A DNA stretch of 64,000 nucleotides from contig OY720637.1 of the NCBI GenBank assembly GCA_963169105.1, positions 59,294,964-59,358,963 on the forward strand, given 5' to 3'. Shown one piece after another: positions 46,490-58,024 of this stretch. The notes below the pieces were generated by a model. The model was not told the DNA's origin. It did not search any database and saw nothing but the letters and a program-made list of their open reading frames with translations. The first letter of the stretch is position 1. Every line of letters starts with the position of its first letter. Source of the stretch: Ceriagrion tenellum. Its lineage: Eukaryota; Arthropoda; Insecta; Odonata; Coenagrionidae. The position numbers and the translations under genes are program-made.

Positions 46490-46860
46490 GGCATGTTATA
46501 AAAATGAAGCGATACTGGATGATACAGAGTTATCATCACAGGCAAGGTAGAGAAATGAAGCGCTACTGGAGGTACAGTTATCATCGCAGGCAAGTTAGAA
46601 AAATGAAGCGATACTGGATGGTACAGAGTTATCATCACGAGCATGTTACAAAAATGAAGCGATACTGGATAATATAGATTTATCACCACAGGCAAGTTAG
46701 AAAAATGAAGCGATAGTGGATGGTACAGAATTATCATCACAGGTATGTAACAAAAATGAAGCGATACTGGTTCGTACAGAATTATCATCTCAGGCAAGTT
46801 AGAAAAATGAAGCGCTCCTGAATCGTACAGAGTTATTATCTCAGGCATGTTCTCTGTACC
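46490..46860. repeat. 51-bp minisatellite, about seven units
   Basis: The AATGAAGCG word starts at 46503, 46554, 46602, 46653, 46704, 46755 and 46806: a 51-bp period with one 48-bp unit. Each unit is AATGAAGCGATACTGGATGG, ACAGAGTTATCATCACAGG, CAAGTTAGAAA or close. Because 51 is divisible by 3, both strands stay open in repeated peptide (minus: YHPVSLHFSNLPVMI-like). This gives 129 codons but is not evidence of a gene. A partial inverted unit follows at about 46855-46905. Confidence 0.93.
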
Positions 46861-47009
46861 ATCCAGTAGCTCTTCATTTATCTCACATGCCTGAGATGAT
46901 AACTCATTTTAGGCCATTATAGACTTAACTCTCTTTGCACAGCTAACACAGATTTTTCAGTGCAAACCTGATCTCTGCAAGGAATTCGTGAACCTCATCG
47001 CAAAAATGG

Positions 47010-47090
47010 ATCCACCCAAATTGGAATTCGAACCGAAACCCTTCAAAGTCGTGACTAGTGCTCTGACCAATAACACTACCCAGGCCTCCT
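47010..47090 (-). repeat. tRNA-derived SINE-like segment
   Basis: On the minus strand a Pol III A-box-like GTGTTATTGGTCAGAGCAC (near 47061-47079) is followed about 45 bp on by a B box GGTTCGAATTCC (47023-47034). The acceptor stem does not close, so it is a SINE head or tRNA relic rather than a working tRNA. Confidence 0.6.
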
Positions 47091-47099
47091 CTTCAACTT

Positions 47100-50000
47100 G
47101 AAATTTCATTGAGGAATCAAAGAGCTAGAAGTTCCCGCGAGGTTTCAAACACATGATATCATTATGCACCCTTGCTCGTGCGCAAAACGCCACCGTCCAG
47201 CTTTAAACATACAGATGACTAATACAATGGAACAGGCCGCGCTATGATTTTATCAATAAATCACAATTTTGCTGTGAATTTCACATGCTTGTGTGAAAAC
47301 TTTAGGCTAATCCGTTAAAAATACTTCTTAGGAAGTTATACGGCACTTCAAGACAATCAATTCGTTCTTCACGTTACGTCCGTCCGGAAAGTTAAACTTT
47401 TGGGACCCTAGACAACTGGGTGCTCTGTTATGTTTTAAAAGATGATTGGGGATCATTTTTTGCCTTACCAGCCCATCTTAATCGGTATGCCAACTCTATC
47501 AGCTGAAGTAGGTTTTTGAAGGACTTGGAAGCACTACATGGCCTACAAGCACTACAATTAGTACCAAACACCATTTGGTTCTATATTTGGGCAAAATTTT
47601 CACCTCTTAAGCCAAAGATCAGCTTCGTTAGCAACGGAATAAAATCTTTGCCTGCATAAAATAAGTTTTCGCGTACTTTTCCCACCCCATTAGGATTTTT
47701 GTCGCCACTCAAAGCATAGTTGCTAGTTTAACAGCCTGGGAATCATGATAAGAAATAAGTAATAGCGTCAGCAGATTGAGGGCCACCTGAAATCGTTCAT
47801 AAAGTAAAACAATCGAGCCTAGACCCTGTTTTACCCACCACAAACCAAAATTACTCCACTCAGTCTGTCAGGGGAAATTTCCTAGCCTATTTTGTCATTA
47901 AGCTCCATGACACTATCTTTTCCAGCTTTACCTCTCAAATCCTACAAGGAATTCCAAATTTCTTGTATCGCAAAACACCTATCAGTATCGATAGACTTCG
48001 GCTGTTGGTGGAGGGCACAAGAGCTAAATGGCACGTTCTAATTTAAGCGCTCAATCCTACGGTAAACACATCATAAATTTCACCGGTGAAATTCAAACCC
48101 GTCAAGTACAGTTTTCCAACAAGCACGTAAATGACATATGTACCACAGTAAGCGCAAAACCCCTTCATACTTATAAATTGTCTAAAACCATAACCGACGT
48201 TCTATTCTGATCCCAAACAAAATATACGTTATAATATGGATGAAGTCACACTATGTTACGATAAATTAAAGATTCAAAGGATATAGCGTGGAATTGGAAC
48301 ATTATGGATGGGCGTATATGTCAAATTTCGCAAAAAAAGAAAACTTTAATTACAAGCTGGTTTTCAATTTGTTACATGACCATCGGGTAGGAAAACGAGA
48401 AAAAAAGCCTATTACAGTAGAAAATTGCACAATTTTTATGTATCCATAATCATGTCAATATCCCTTAGTAAAGGAAAATTTTGTAAGACCCATTAGAGTT
48501 CCTGAATAATACTTTATACATTTAGATATGCATGAGAAATGTATTTAGCAGAATATACTACGCAAGTAGTATATCTTTAGTTTTTATGTAATAGTTTTCA
48601 TTGAGTAAGAATTTAGTAAGTAGTATTTTATCAGTGATAGCATATAAGAATCACGCTAACACCTACCATGTCATAACGATTTCCAAAGGGAAGTTGCGGA
48701 TAAATTATCCTATTTTGAAAATGAAAATCACGCTAAATCGAATCAAAGATTTTTTTTAAATTGTTATCACCTTTATCTCAGGTGAAACCGGATTCCTTAG
48801 GAAAGCGACTATGGCATATTCCTCAGTTGCGTAGTAGATTTATCTGAAAAGCATCCATTCCACATTATTCTCATGACCAGAACAACAGGAAGAGAGCTTA
48901 TTAATCTCATCACTCACAAGACAGCGCATTCACCAGATTATCACTAAACAATTCAACGTTTTCTAAGTCAAAATCAATCCAATGAGAATGCCAGTGTTAC
49001 GATTACCATTTTAGTAATATAGATGTTTTTCCTTTTTTCATTCTCAGCTCAAACTGAGAATTAACAGACCCAATTACTCTAGAACTATCTCATTTTTTTG
49101 CCACCTAAAGCCTTCACTCACTGACCATGAGCTCGAAAAGATGGCCAGTAGTCGAATTCATCAACCGCCAATGTAAATCGAACGTTTAAACTCGAGGATA
49201 AATAACTATGTTTGCGGGAACGGGGAGAACGACAGGAATTGTTTCAAAAAATCTCATGTAATGCTCGACGGAGTGCAACTGTGGTGATAGTAACTCGTAG
49301 GTCTAAGGAAGAATATACTAAGGGGTTTCTTTCACGACTCGATATCCTCCGTTCCACTCTGGTGATCAGATGAGAATAAACAAACAGGCGCCGGCAACGG
49401 CGCTTATTTTATCGAAAAGAGTGTCTTTGCCGTATTACAGAGGGGCTGCCGGCGCTTGTCGGAAGGGTTACAAGCGCTACGGCGATGGAAGCGGTGAAGG
49501 GAGCGGACACATTTATTTTTTCGCGGGAAAGGCCGTTGCACAGAGAAGGGATGCAAATGGGTCAGGAGACCCGGAGGCCGGAGGGTGCGGAACGCGAATG
49601 CCGGGGGATTGATGACAGGGGGTTGGAGGGTAGGATTTATACTGCAGAGGGAAGCATGAGACGAGGAATGAACGAGGCCACGGGTGGCATTCAGAAATAT
49701 GCCTGCATAGCATTGTATTCTGTGGGCACACTAACCGTATAAACCATCTCGCACGGAAAACATAGAATTTTTTGTATTTGAACGTTTACCAAATTATTCA
49801 TCATACAACATTTTACATTTTCAGAGCTCTTTATCATTCATCAGGGATGATTTGACACTTAGAGAGGGTTTAGTTTGAAGAAGTAACAATTTTGCTAATC
49901 TATTCGAGTCGTAGATTTCCTTCCTTCCTTACAATTTTTCATTCTTCAACAAAATATGTCCTACCTCTTCCCATCCCACACAGCCTATTCTCTTTCTTAC

Positions 50001-51605
50001 CCTTCATCAACATTTTTCAACACTATAATCTCCTAACAAGCAAAATTTCAAGATAATTGGTCTACCAGTCTAGCTGTTGTGAGGTAACAAACAGACATAC
50101 TTTCAAATGTGTATATATTAGGCGGACTTTGATGACTTACGTGCAATAGCAATAAATGCATCTATCTTGGCGATAGTTCCACCGAGAAATGGGTTTCATA
50201 TAAATTAGATTATAGTCTGGCTACTAGTACAAATATTTATATGAGAAACATAATCCTCCGCCTCAAATAGAACAAATTTGTACTTTTAAACGCTTTTTTA
50301 TTCTCACATTTAAATTATAATCGCATGATATTTAGCACGAGAAATGGCGAAACGTGAGGGAAAATAGCATTTAACACTAGAACGACGAACCTAGCCATTT
50401 TGGATATTTTTTATATTATTTCCTCCGCTGTGCACATAAATTTTTTTTTTAATTTTGTCTTTTCGTGACTTTTCATCCATTTTAGAGACCTTTACTTTTG
50501 TGAAGTCACAAATTTATCTTGCGTATATTTTAAGAAATAATTTGAGATTTGCCTAAACCGGCGAACATAGTCATTTTGGCTGACATATACTTACTTTCGA
50601 TGCAATGGGTTTCATCCATATATTTGTGATTACTAGAGGAAGCAAAAATGAAAAAAAAACTAGAATAATCCAGGATAATTAAAAAATTATCACCTACTGT
50701 TACCTTGTTGCAAATCAAAAATATTGACTCATTTAAGGTGACATTTCACGCAAAGGGGACTAAAACTGTTCGCTTTTTCCGGCAATATTGAAAAATAATA
50801 CTCATAAATAACTAAAAAACAAGTATTTTTCGTAATTATTACTAAAAATTACATTTTTAATATAAATAATAAAATAAATAATTTTAATTTAATTTATTTT
50901 TAAAATTTAATAAATTAGAATTTAATAAAATAAAAAAATTACATTTTTAATAGTCGAGGCGAAAACATCCTATTTTATGATTTCGTTTCGTAACCATGAA
51001 TGCCTCGCGAGATTCTAAATTCTCAAAACAGCCCTAATAGGTTAAGTCTGTCTTTGTCAGTACCAAAGTCCCGTCGTTCTAGCGTTAATTAGATAGCCAA
51101 AATGCAAAATTCGCGAAGAATTGTTCGTACGAAGCGAAATCTTCCAAAAAGTTATGTGGTAACGAAATTTAAGCAATTGCATAAGTTATTTTTCAAGTCT
51201 ATGGTAAATTCCTGCAGTAATTGAAGTCAATATTCAATGGAAATGGCGAAGCAGTCGACCCAAATTGCTGGGAAAGACGTCAATTAAAAATTTTTATTTA
51301 TGAATCTTTACAAATATTTGTTTCAACTGAACAATTACCCTAATTGTCAATAAAAGCAAAGAGAGTTTGACTCATATTCCGGCATTTTAGTCATTCAGAT
51401 GATCATCGACAGAGTGTTAAATCTCTTAAACAAAGTGTTACTATGCATTTATTGACATTTTGGATTATTCTTTAATTTAAAGAATTACTAGACGATTGCT
51501 TTTTCTTCTTGGACAAGGGACGTATTTCGCCCCTCAAATTTGTTACCGAGCAGCGAAAGGATATTATGACTGAAAAGAGTATTTTTGACAAAAATTGAAA
51601 ATAGG
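47100..51605. other. No gene recognised; LINE B relic near 49950-50040
   Basis: About 4.5 kb. The stretch at 49965-50040 (CCTACCTCTTCCCATCCCAC, CAGCCTATTCTCTTTCTTAC) resembles a LINE family B tail on minus. 49370-49740 is GC-richer with open frames but no domain. 50380-51100 is very AT-rich. Otherwise nothing named. Confidence 0.4.
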
Positions 51606-51609
51606 AAAT

Positions 51610-52335
51610 ACATCATCATTGGTTGACTGCAGCCCTCCATCCCTCCCTATCCAATGCCAGTTCCCTTATATCCTGGTATCTCTTCCTATGTACCTCCTCT
51701 TTATTTGGTCCATGAACTTATTCCTGGGTCTTCCTCTGGGGACTCTATCGTCTAATTCACCTTCAATTATGTTCTTCATAATCCCATTGTGTCTCAGGGT
51801 GTGTCCAATCCATATTCTTCTTATTTTTTCTATGGTGTTCCATATGATCTTCTCCTCTTTTACCTTTCCGTACACTTCATCATTTCTTATTTTGTCCGTC
51901 CATTTTATTTTCAGCATCTGCCTCCAGCACCAGGTTTTTAAGGCTTATGGTCTGTTATAGTGCTTTCCCGATGATTCATGCTTCCAATCCATAGAATGTC
52001 TCGCTCTACTCGAATGTTTTCTCGTGCTGTTTCCTGGTTTGTAGTCCTATCTTCTTTGTGCACGGCAGTGGTCTTTTTCCTATGAACGCCTTCTTAGCTT
52101 GGGCTATTCTCCGCTTCATGTCCGTTGTACTTCTTCCGTCCCGCGTGATGGTACTTCCGAGATAGGTGAAGGATCCACTTGCTCTAATTTCTCTCTTCTC
52201 AGGGTGACTTCTACATTTAGCTTCTCTCATCCGCATACTAGGATTTTAGTCTTCGTCTTATCTATTTTCATGTTGTATTCTTAGAGAGCTTGGTCCATTA
52301 CGCTTAGTGACCATTGAAGATTATAGATGTTTCTA
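51610..52335 (-). mobile_element. LINE family A fragment, longest copy
   Basis: Minus strand, 5' to 3': REAKCRSHPEKREIRASGSF, TYLGSTITRDGRSTTDMKRR, IAQAKKAFIGKRPLPCTKKI, then MLKIKWTDKIRNDEVYGKV, IWNTIEKIRRIWIGHTLRHN, GIMKNIIEGELDDRVPRGRP and RNKFMDQIKRRYIGRDTRI. This is the thumb and C-terminal region of an endonuclease-reverse transcriptase non-LTR element. Two open stretches are separated by a frame break near 51960. 3' end CATCATCATTGG on plus at 51611. 5'-truncated near 52330. Confidence 0.92.
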
Positions 52336-52339
52336 TCAT

Positions 52340-52735
52340 GGATGCTCATTATGCGAAGGAAGAGCGAATTTTTGAACCTATTTTTTCAGCAAGGTACCTC
52401 TCTTATTTTACAACTTCAATCAGACCAAGATATGCAAGATACGGACCTTCTGGCCTGATTTGGTGTTCCTTTCCTCTGATCCATGCTTCCGATCCATAGA
52501 GTAGATCCATAGATCCACGCTCCACGCAAATGCTATCATCAACAGTTTCCTAGTTTGTAGTCCTATCTTCTTGAAACTCTACTATATGAAATAGAGTGCG
52601 TACTTACTTTGGCTCAATCGGCCGCAGTAGAACCTATGTAATGGTTCAAATGTTATAATGACCTCAGATGCCGTTCGCATTCCAGCATAACCAACAAACG
52701 TCCAGCCTGAAAACCCAAGCGGTGAGACTCTTCAG
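52340..52735. other. Fragment of the 1.2-kb/53-kb repeat, otherwise nothing
   Basis: 52355-52450 resembles the middle of the dispersed repeat (GAAGAGCGAATTTTTG, GGTACCTCTCTTATTTTAC). The following text (GATCCATGCTTCCGATCCAT, CTTGTAGTCCTATCTTCTTG-like) is another family A scrap. Confidence 0.5.
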
Positions 52736-52739
52736 GACT

Positions 52740-53055
52740 TGACGCCAGAGGGTTAACGGGGTGGGGGTGATCCACCGAGGGTGTTGTCGGGGGAGAGGGA
52801 GGGAGAGAGGAAGAGCAGGAAAAGTGAGGAAGGTCACGGCGGCGGGGGAGGGCGAGAGAAAGCCTCAGAGAAGGGAGAGACGATTTTGGAAGTAGGGAAC
52901 GAGGAAGAGGAGGAGGAGGAAGCGGACGCTGTCAGTCCACGCAGGAGTGTGATCGGGACGGGAAGAAATCTCAATTCCTTCATGATGGTCGATGTCAAAC
53001 GGGGTGCAACCGTAGGATGGAAGAAAGGAATTTTTATACTACACACGAATTACAT
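52740..53055. other. Purine-rich GC island
   Basis: Plus strand is G/A-rich (GGGAGAGGGAGGGAGAGAGG). The 113-codon plus frame is Glu/Arg/Gly low complexity with no domain. Confidence 0.45.
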
Positions 53056-53059
53056 CTAC

Positions 53060-53690
53060 ATGATACCCTGCGAGCCGCCACATGGGCGTATGGAAGGGGG
53101 TGTTAGGTCACCAGCCGTGTAAAGATGTTTTGATAACCTGCGAGCCGCCACATGGGCGTATGGAAGGGGGTGTTAGGTCACCGGCCGTGTAAAGATATTT
53201 TTGGGAAGTGAAATGGTGACATGTATTATAGGAGTGTATTTAGTGGAACTTAGTTTTATTGTTGTTGCTTAATGTTCGTGGAAAGAACGAGTTTTTGTAC
53301 CTATCTGTTCGGCAGTGTATCTTTCTCATTTTATCGCATCTGTCAGACCTATAGATGTAGTGAGGAGTCATGATAATATTCTCTATATCGCTCTGAAAAA
53401 ATCAGTTCTGAATTTATCAAGCAACCAAAGCCTAGCGTGTAGCCTCCGAGTCTCTAGGGGCTCCCATCTCAATTCCTCTAAAAGTTGTGAGGCACTATAT
53501 GTTCGCTCATAGCAGAAAACAGATACAATAAAAACTGAGCTCCACTAAATATACTTCCATAATACACGTTACCATTTCTCCTCCCAAAACCTTATCCTTT
53601 ACATCTTTACACGGCTGGTGTCCTAACACCCCCTCACATACGCCCATGCGGCGGCTTGCATGGTAGTATGCAGATGTAAATGCATTGCCT
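53060..53690. repeat. Fold-back element with 70-bp tandem at its end
   Basis: The left arm (53060-53270) and right arm (53520-53690) are inverse. Right arm reads CATTTCTCCTCCCAAAACC, then CATCTTTACACGGCTGGTG, then TAACACCCCCTCACATACGC. The left arm end is duplicated: CTGCGAGCCGCCACATGGGC starts at 53069 and again at 53139, a 70-bp period. The middle (53270-53450) matches the inverse of 1250-1430. No frame. Confidence 0.8.
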
Positions 53691-53739
53691 AACGTATCTG
53701 CAACGCATTAATTACTAATAAATGAAGAAATAAGACAAA

Positions 53740-54075
53740 AATTATGAAAAAAAGGGATGGTTCCTATAGGGTTGCAGAGTCACTTTGGCCGGACGGAGAG
53801 TATGGTGGGGAGAGGTTTCGACAGGGCAATGCGGCTGGAGGTCGTGCCGGAGGTGAGAGGTATGGTGGGGGAGGAGGGGGCGAGGTGGATTGGGATCAAA
53901 GGGGTGCCCACTGCGTCTGGGGGTCAGAGCGGCAGCAGAAAGGGGGCGTGGGTGAGCCCCACCGCCCGGTGGAAGGGGACTACCTTCCAAGGAAGCGCAG
54001 CGGAGAGGACGGACGGGGGAGGGGAGGTAGGAAGGAGTGGTGTTGGTGGAAGAAAGAAAGGATAAATCCGCCCCC
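53740..54075. other. G-rich island, no gene
   Basis: G/A-rich plus strand with two overlapping open frames (156 and 102 codons) of Gly/Arg composition. No domain. Confidence 0.45.
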
Positions 54076-54079
54076 GATC

Positions 54080-54860
54080 TACAGCAATGCCCTCCTCCAG
54101 GGATGCAAACTCATGGGGAGAGTAAATTCCATAAGTCGTCGGTTCCAAAAATGGGAAATTTCGGTTGAAATAGAAAAAAACACATACCCGAGTACCACTT
54201 GGATTTCGCATTAGTGAACAGCATACAGAATTTATCATTTTTATATTAAATTCTTATTTTAGGTTTAGATATATGCTATTCATATAAACCAAGAATAAGA
54301 ATTGCAAGTAAAAGTGAGGAAATGTTTATTTACTTTTAAGAGTCAACAAACAATTGAACTGAAATCCGTAAACAGTTTCTTCTGCGATATGGTTGATATT
54401 TTTGCTTTCTTAATAGTGGCTATTTACTTGAAAGTCCAGCTTTGGTCTCAGTTAATAAAAATATAAATGACACATTTATACGGGCGCATCCAAATAATAC
54501 ATAAATGCCAATATTAATGAACAGTTTCATGCATTATGGACCATGAAATAACTTTAGACTACATGGTCCATGCACAAAAAACGCTAATACATGAAAGTTC
54601 AGATTTTTTAAACTGAATCACGTGTTGGTCAATAATTACTTATTAATTTTTAATGAGAAATTTTAAGTTGCATTAACGAGTTATTTATTATTAACAGACA
54701 GCAAATTAATAAATGTTGTCCACTAAAATAATAGAATGTATATTTATTTAACAATAAATCAATTTTGAGGATGGAGTAAACCACTTTGATCACATAGGCG
54801 AGAGATTTTTTTAAAAATAGTTAGATTCCAGGAATCTCCTGGATTCTCCGGGAAAATTGG
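54080..54860. other. No gene recognised
   Basis: AT-rich spacer. Nothing named. Confidence 0.35.
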
Positions 54861-54862
54861 AG

Positions 54863-54986
<124 letters not shown>

Positions 54987-55016
54987 CACCCGACGAAAAA
55001 CACGTGTAGTGCACAA

Positions 55017-55257
55017 ATATTGTACAAAATGTCACAGGCGTGACTGGCAGTTACACATAGAACACACAAAAAAGATATATATTCGGCGGACACAACCGCC
55101 TTCGTCAGAAATAAGTAGGTACTCAAAACTGATTACCTACTTATTTCTGACGAAGGCGGTTGTGTCCGCCGAATATATATAAATATCTGTGAGTTTTTCT
55201 TTTTTGTGTGTTCTATGTGTAACTGCTAGTCACGCCCGTGACATTTTGTACAATATA
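55017..55257. repeat. Large palindrome with two intact mirrored cores
   Basis: Arms of 105-125 bp meet around 55123-55132. Each arm holds CTGACGAA, a perfect hairpin GGCGG/CCGCC with loop TTGTGT, and GAAT: minus at 55081-55108, plus at 55147-55174. Outer parts share TGTGTGTTCTATGTGTAACTG and GTGACATTTTGTACAATAT. This is the same order as the hammerhead-like cores, with GAAA changed to GAAT. Each is followed by ATATATA. Confidence 0.88.
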
Positions 55258-55259
55258 TA

Positions 55260-55940
55260 TGTTTGTCAAAGAAACTCGTGAATTCCAGCTCATAACGCAT
55301 ATAGCACCAAACTTGCCACTTTTTACTTGACGTAGGGCGAATGAAACCGATTGCGATTTGGCAACGCTGCATCCGCCCACATTTGCCCCTCTTGCATGTT
55401 TCGGGTCACCTGGTCTATTTCCAGTCCCAAGCCACACAAGACGGCTGATCAATGGAGCATGCGACGGAGTGCATTCTCTATCTCTCTCTCTCTCTCTCTA
55501 TTGTTGGAAAATCCGACGCTACGCTCTCCAGCTCTTTTTTTTATTTTTCCTTTTATCTCTTCTCCCGCGAGACCGACTCAGACGGATGGGATCAATCGTG
55601 TGCGGCCCGTGAACGGGTCGACGAGACAACGTTCGGGTCAGATTGCTCCGTCAAGGTCAAACGCATATTTTTACACCTCATCGGTGGGGGCGGGGATGGA
55701 TGCGGTTATCCCTCACGAGTGCATCGTGACCTACGTGACATTTGCCCAAGGCGTGACCTCAATGCATATGCATACAAATGTAAACGATGTCCATCCAACG
55801 CAGGTATTAAATTAAATAACCTACCGTTAAAATGAAAAAAATACTTTGAAGTTTCGCAGCTTAATTATTCAAAAAAGTCGATCGATTCCGCAACGCCTTC
55901 CAAAAAATTAGTACATTCTGGTATGGTGGAACTCTAAATC
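55260..55940. other. No gene recognised; short (CT)n
   Basis: Contains a (CT)n run at 55477-55499. GC-richer with long open frames on plus (up to 154 codons, 55351-55815), none with a recognisable domain or clear splice context. A host exon here cannot be excluded but is not supported. Confidence 0.35.
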
Positions 55941-55943
55941 TAC

Positions 55944-55974
55944 CTGACGACGTAACTATGGCACGAAACCGGTC
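55944..55974 (+). ncRNA. Hammerhead-like core with intact boxes
   Basis: CTGACGAC (55944-55951), a weak 2-bp hairpin GT/AC with a 9-nt loop (or 3 bp CGT/ACG if the last base of the box and G12 are used), GAAAC (55965-55969), CG, GTC (55972-55974). All universally conserved hammerhead bases of both boxes are present, plus one extra nucleotide. It continues GTTTTCTTCTAGC. No mirrored copy next to it. Confidence 0.55.
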
Positions 55975-55984
55975 GTTTTCTTCT

Positions 55985-56695
55985 AGCTAACAAAACCGTG
56001 GCAACGCGGGATATTTGTTCATTGCTCACATTGAAATAATTCCACAAAATAGGTAATCAGACGGTGAAATAAACTACTTAGGATTCAAATGAGACTTTTC
56101 CGAATAAAATCAGTCACTTAGGTACGTGAAAAGACAATTTTACACCTTGAATAACCACATCATAGCTGTAGAGAACTTCACCGGAAGCCATTCCGTCAAG
56201 TATTTCCCAAGAGCTTCGACCAAACTATCCCTTTTTCCTTCCTTCATGAACCTTTAGTTAAATTTTTATAGACCAATGAATTGTAACCTGCACATTAGTA
56301 CTAGAAGAAAACTATTAACAATAGAAGAAGACTGATGATAAGTACATCTGGGGTGATAATATTATTTCTAATGTTCACACTTGGAAACAAAGTGCGCTCC
56401 TGCCGGTGTCTCATTCTCTGTAATTTTACATGGTTACCATGGAGGGTAATACCAATACGAAAATTAGTACGATATTTTTGTGAGGAAAGATTTAAAAAAC
56501 TAAACGCACGTCGCACATCCCTACCGAGTTCTATAGCTATAACGAGGAACTGACTACTACTAAATGATTAACGTATGCTATGAGTTATAGACAATTATTG
56601 AAGTGCCATTTTGCTGATAGCAATTGGAGCTTAATGGGACACAAAAAATCTCCTTGTGTTCCATTGATTAAGACAGTAGCGGGAATTTAATCCTC
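55985..56695. other. No gene recognised
   Basis: AT-rich. Short frames only. Confidence 0.35.
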
Positions 56696-56700
56696 TAATA

Positions 56701-57161
56701 GCCAGTTGCAGGAATGTAACATATGTATTCCATAAAGTTATGGGGCCCTCAAACCATGGCAACCATTCAATAAGTGTTGCACAAACATTCAATAAAGTCA
56801 TTGGTCTCACAACTTATGGCATGGAGTTATGAGTTCCATAAGTAGACAAGATGGCGGATGCGCAATGAACCGCTTGGAGACTTAATTACTTGATAAAAGA
56901 GTTGTTTTCAGACAAGTGACCAGTTTGTTTACTCTTACTGACTAATTGTAATGTGCATTATCAATTATTCATAGGCTTAACTTTCTTAACTTTTATCCGG
57001 CGGTGGAAGATTAGGTCAAATATTCGAAGCTAGTAACTATTGGTAAATAAGTTAAGTAACCAATAGATGTGTTCATGCAACCCGAATATATTTATGAGTT
57101 CTATAACTTTATGGATCTCATAACTATTGATTCCATAACTAAAGTTTCTTGCAACCGGCCA
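56701..57161 (-). mobile_element. 461-bp MITE-like element, copy 2 (inverted)
   Basis: Reverse-complement copy of 28585-29047 across its full length, sharing for example GACAAGATGGCGGATGCGCA and AACCGCTTGGAGACTTAATT on plus. Flanked by TAA on both sides (56698-56700, 57162-57164). The flanks differ from those of copy 1, so the two were independent insertions. Confidence 0.88.
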
Positions 57162-57164
57162 TAA

Positions 57165-57748
57165 GTCGCGAACATAAGTGGTCTATAAGAGTAGTGTCCA
57201 GATTAAATGATAAGGTTAAGCTCACTCATCCCTAATATCCATATATCTTTATCTAGTCATGACTCTAATGCTTTACATTCTTTTATTCCCTCATAAACTT
57301 GAGTAAAATCTTTCAACTGAGAAATACTTTCGCCATGGAAGGGTTTCTGGCAGGAATTCAGTAGTTTCCCAAGCAAATAACACTTATAACTTGGTACCAA
57401 CCCTACGTCAGCTGTACATATTAAATCATGATAAGAGCCAATATAAGGGTTCATCGTAGAAAGGACAAAAACTTTTGGAGCAACTTTCACAAACATAACA
57501 AAAAAACCTTAAGAGATTTAATAATGTTTTCAAAGACCGCCAAGGTTCAGATGTAATAAGCGGGTCGACTCAAATTTTCTGACATTGCCACGGAATACAT
57601 AGAGCGCGAGACGGTCATTAAACGATTTATCACTGCTAATTTTACATTTTACTCTCCACGAGCATGGTTTCGATTTAAAATATGATCATAAAATCACTTG
57701 ATAATGAACATACGCAATGATTTAATAAGATTCAGTCCCGCGAAGTTA
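57165..57748. other. No gene recognised
   Basis: AT-rich spacer. The 79-codon minus frame at 57257-57496 has no domain. Confidence 0.35.
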
Positions 57749-57750
57749 AT

Positions 57751-58022
57751 TGTTAAAGGTTACTCGGGCTTTCCACCGGGTCAAACTCTCCATCTTGGCC
57801 GACGTTTCGATGAACGAGTCGTCCATCGTCATCAGGGGATGACATGAAAGGTTGCCTGGAAGGAGTTCAATGGTTTTCAAAGAAAGCAATATTTATAACT
57901 GAGTTCATTGAGCTTTAAGAAAGACACAGTTATTTAAGAAAAACATATCTTTCCAATGCCGGCCGCGATTAGGTAGTCATTGGGAATTTCTTTCGAAACC
58001 CGAGTGACCTTTAACAACATCA
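57751..58022. repeat. GAAACGTCGGC-family repeat with intact core
   Basis: Minus strand: CTGATGAC (57828-57835), hairpin GATGGAC/GTTCATC, GAAAC (57804-57808), GTC (57801-57803), GGCCAAGATGGAGAGTTTGA, then GGAAAGCCCGAGTAACC. Both boxes are intact. A second tail fragment lies on plus at about 57990-58018 (GAAACCCGAGTGACCTTTAA), so the original was probably a fold-back whose other half has been partly replaced. Confidence 0.8.
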
Positions 58023-58024
58023 AA

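Noticed and set aside
46459..46848. 129-codon minus frame with repeated peptide
   Set aside because: Product of a 51-bp minisatellite whose period is a multiple of three.
53744..54214. 156-codon plus frame
   Set aside because: G-rich low complexity; no recognisable domain.
55351..55815. Overlapping plus frames of 154, 84 and 127 codons
   Set aside because: Three phases are open over the same CT-rich DNA and none shows a domain or clear exon boundaries.
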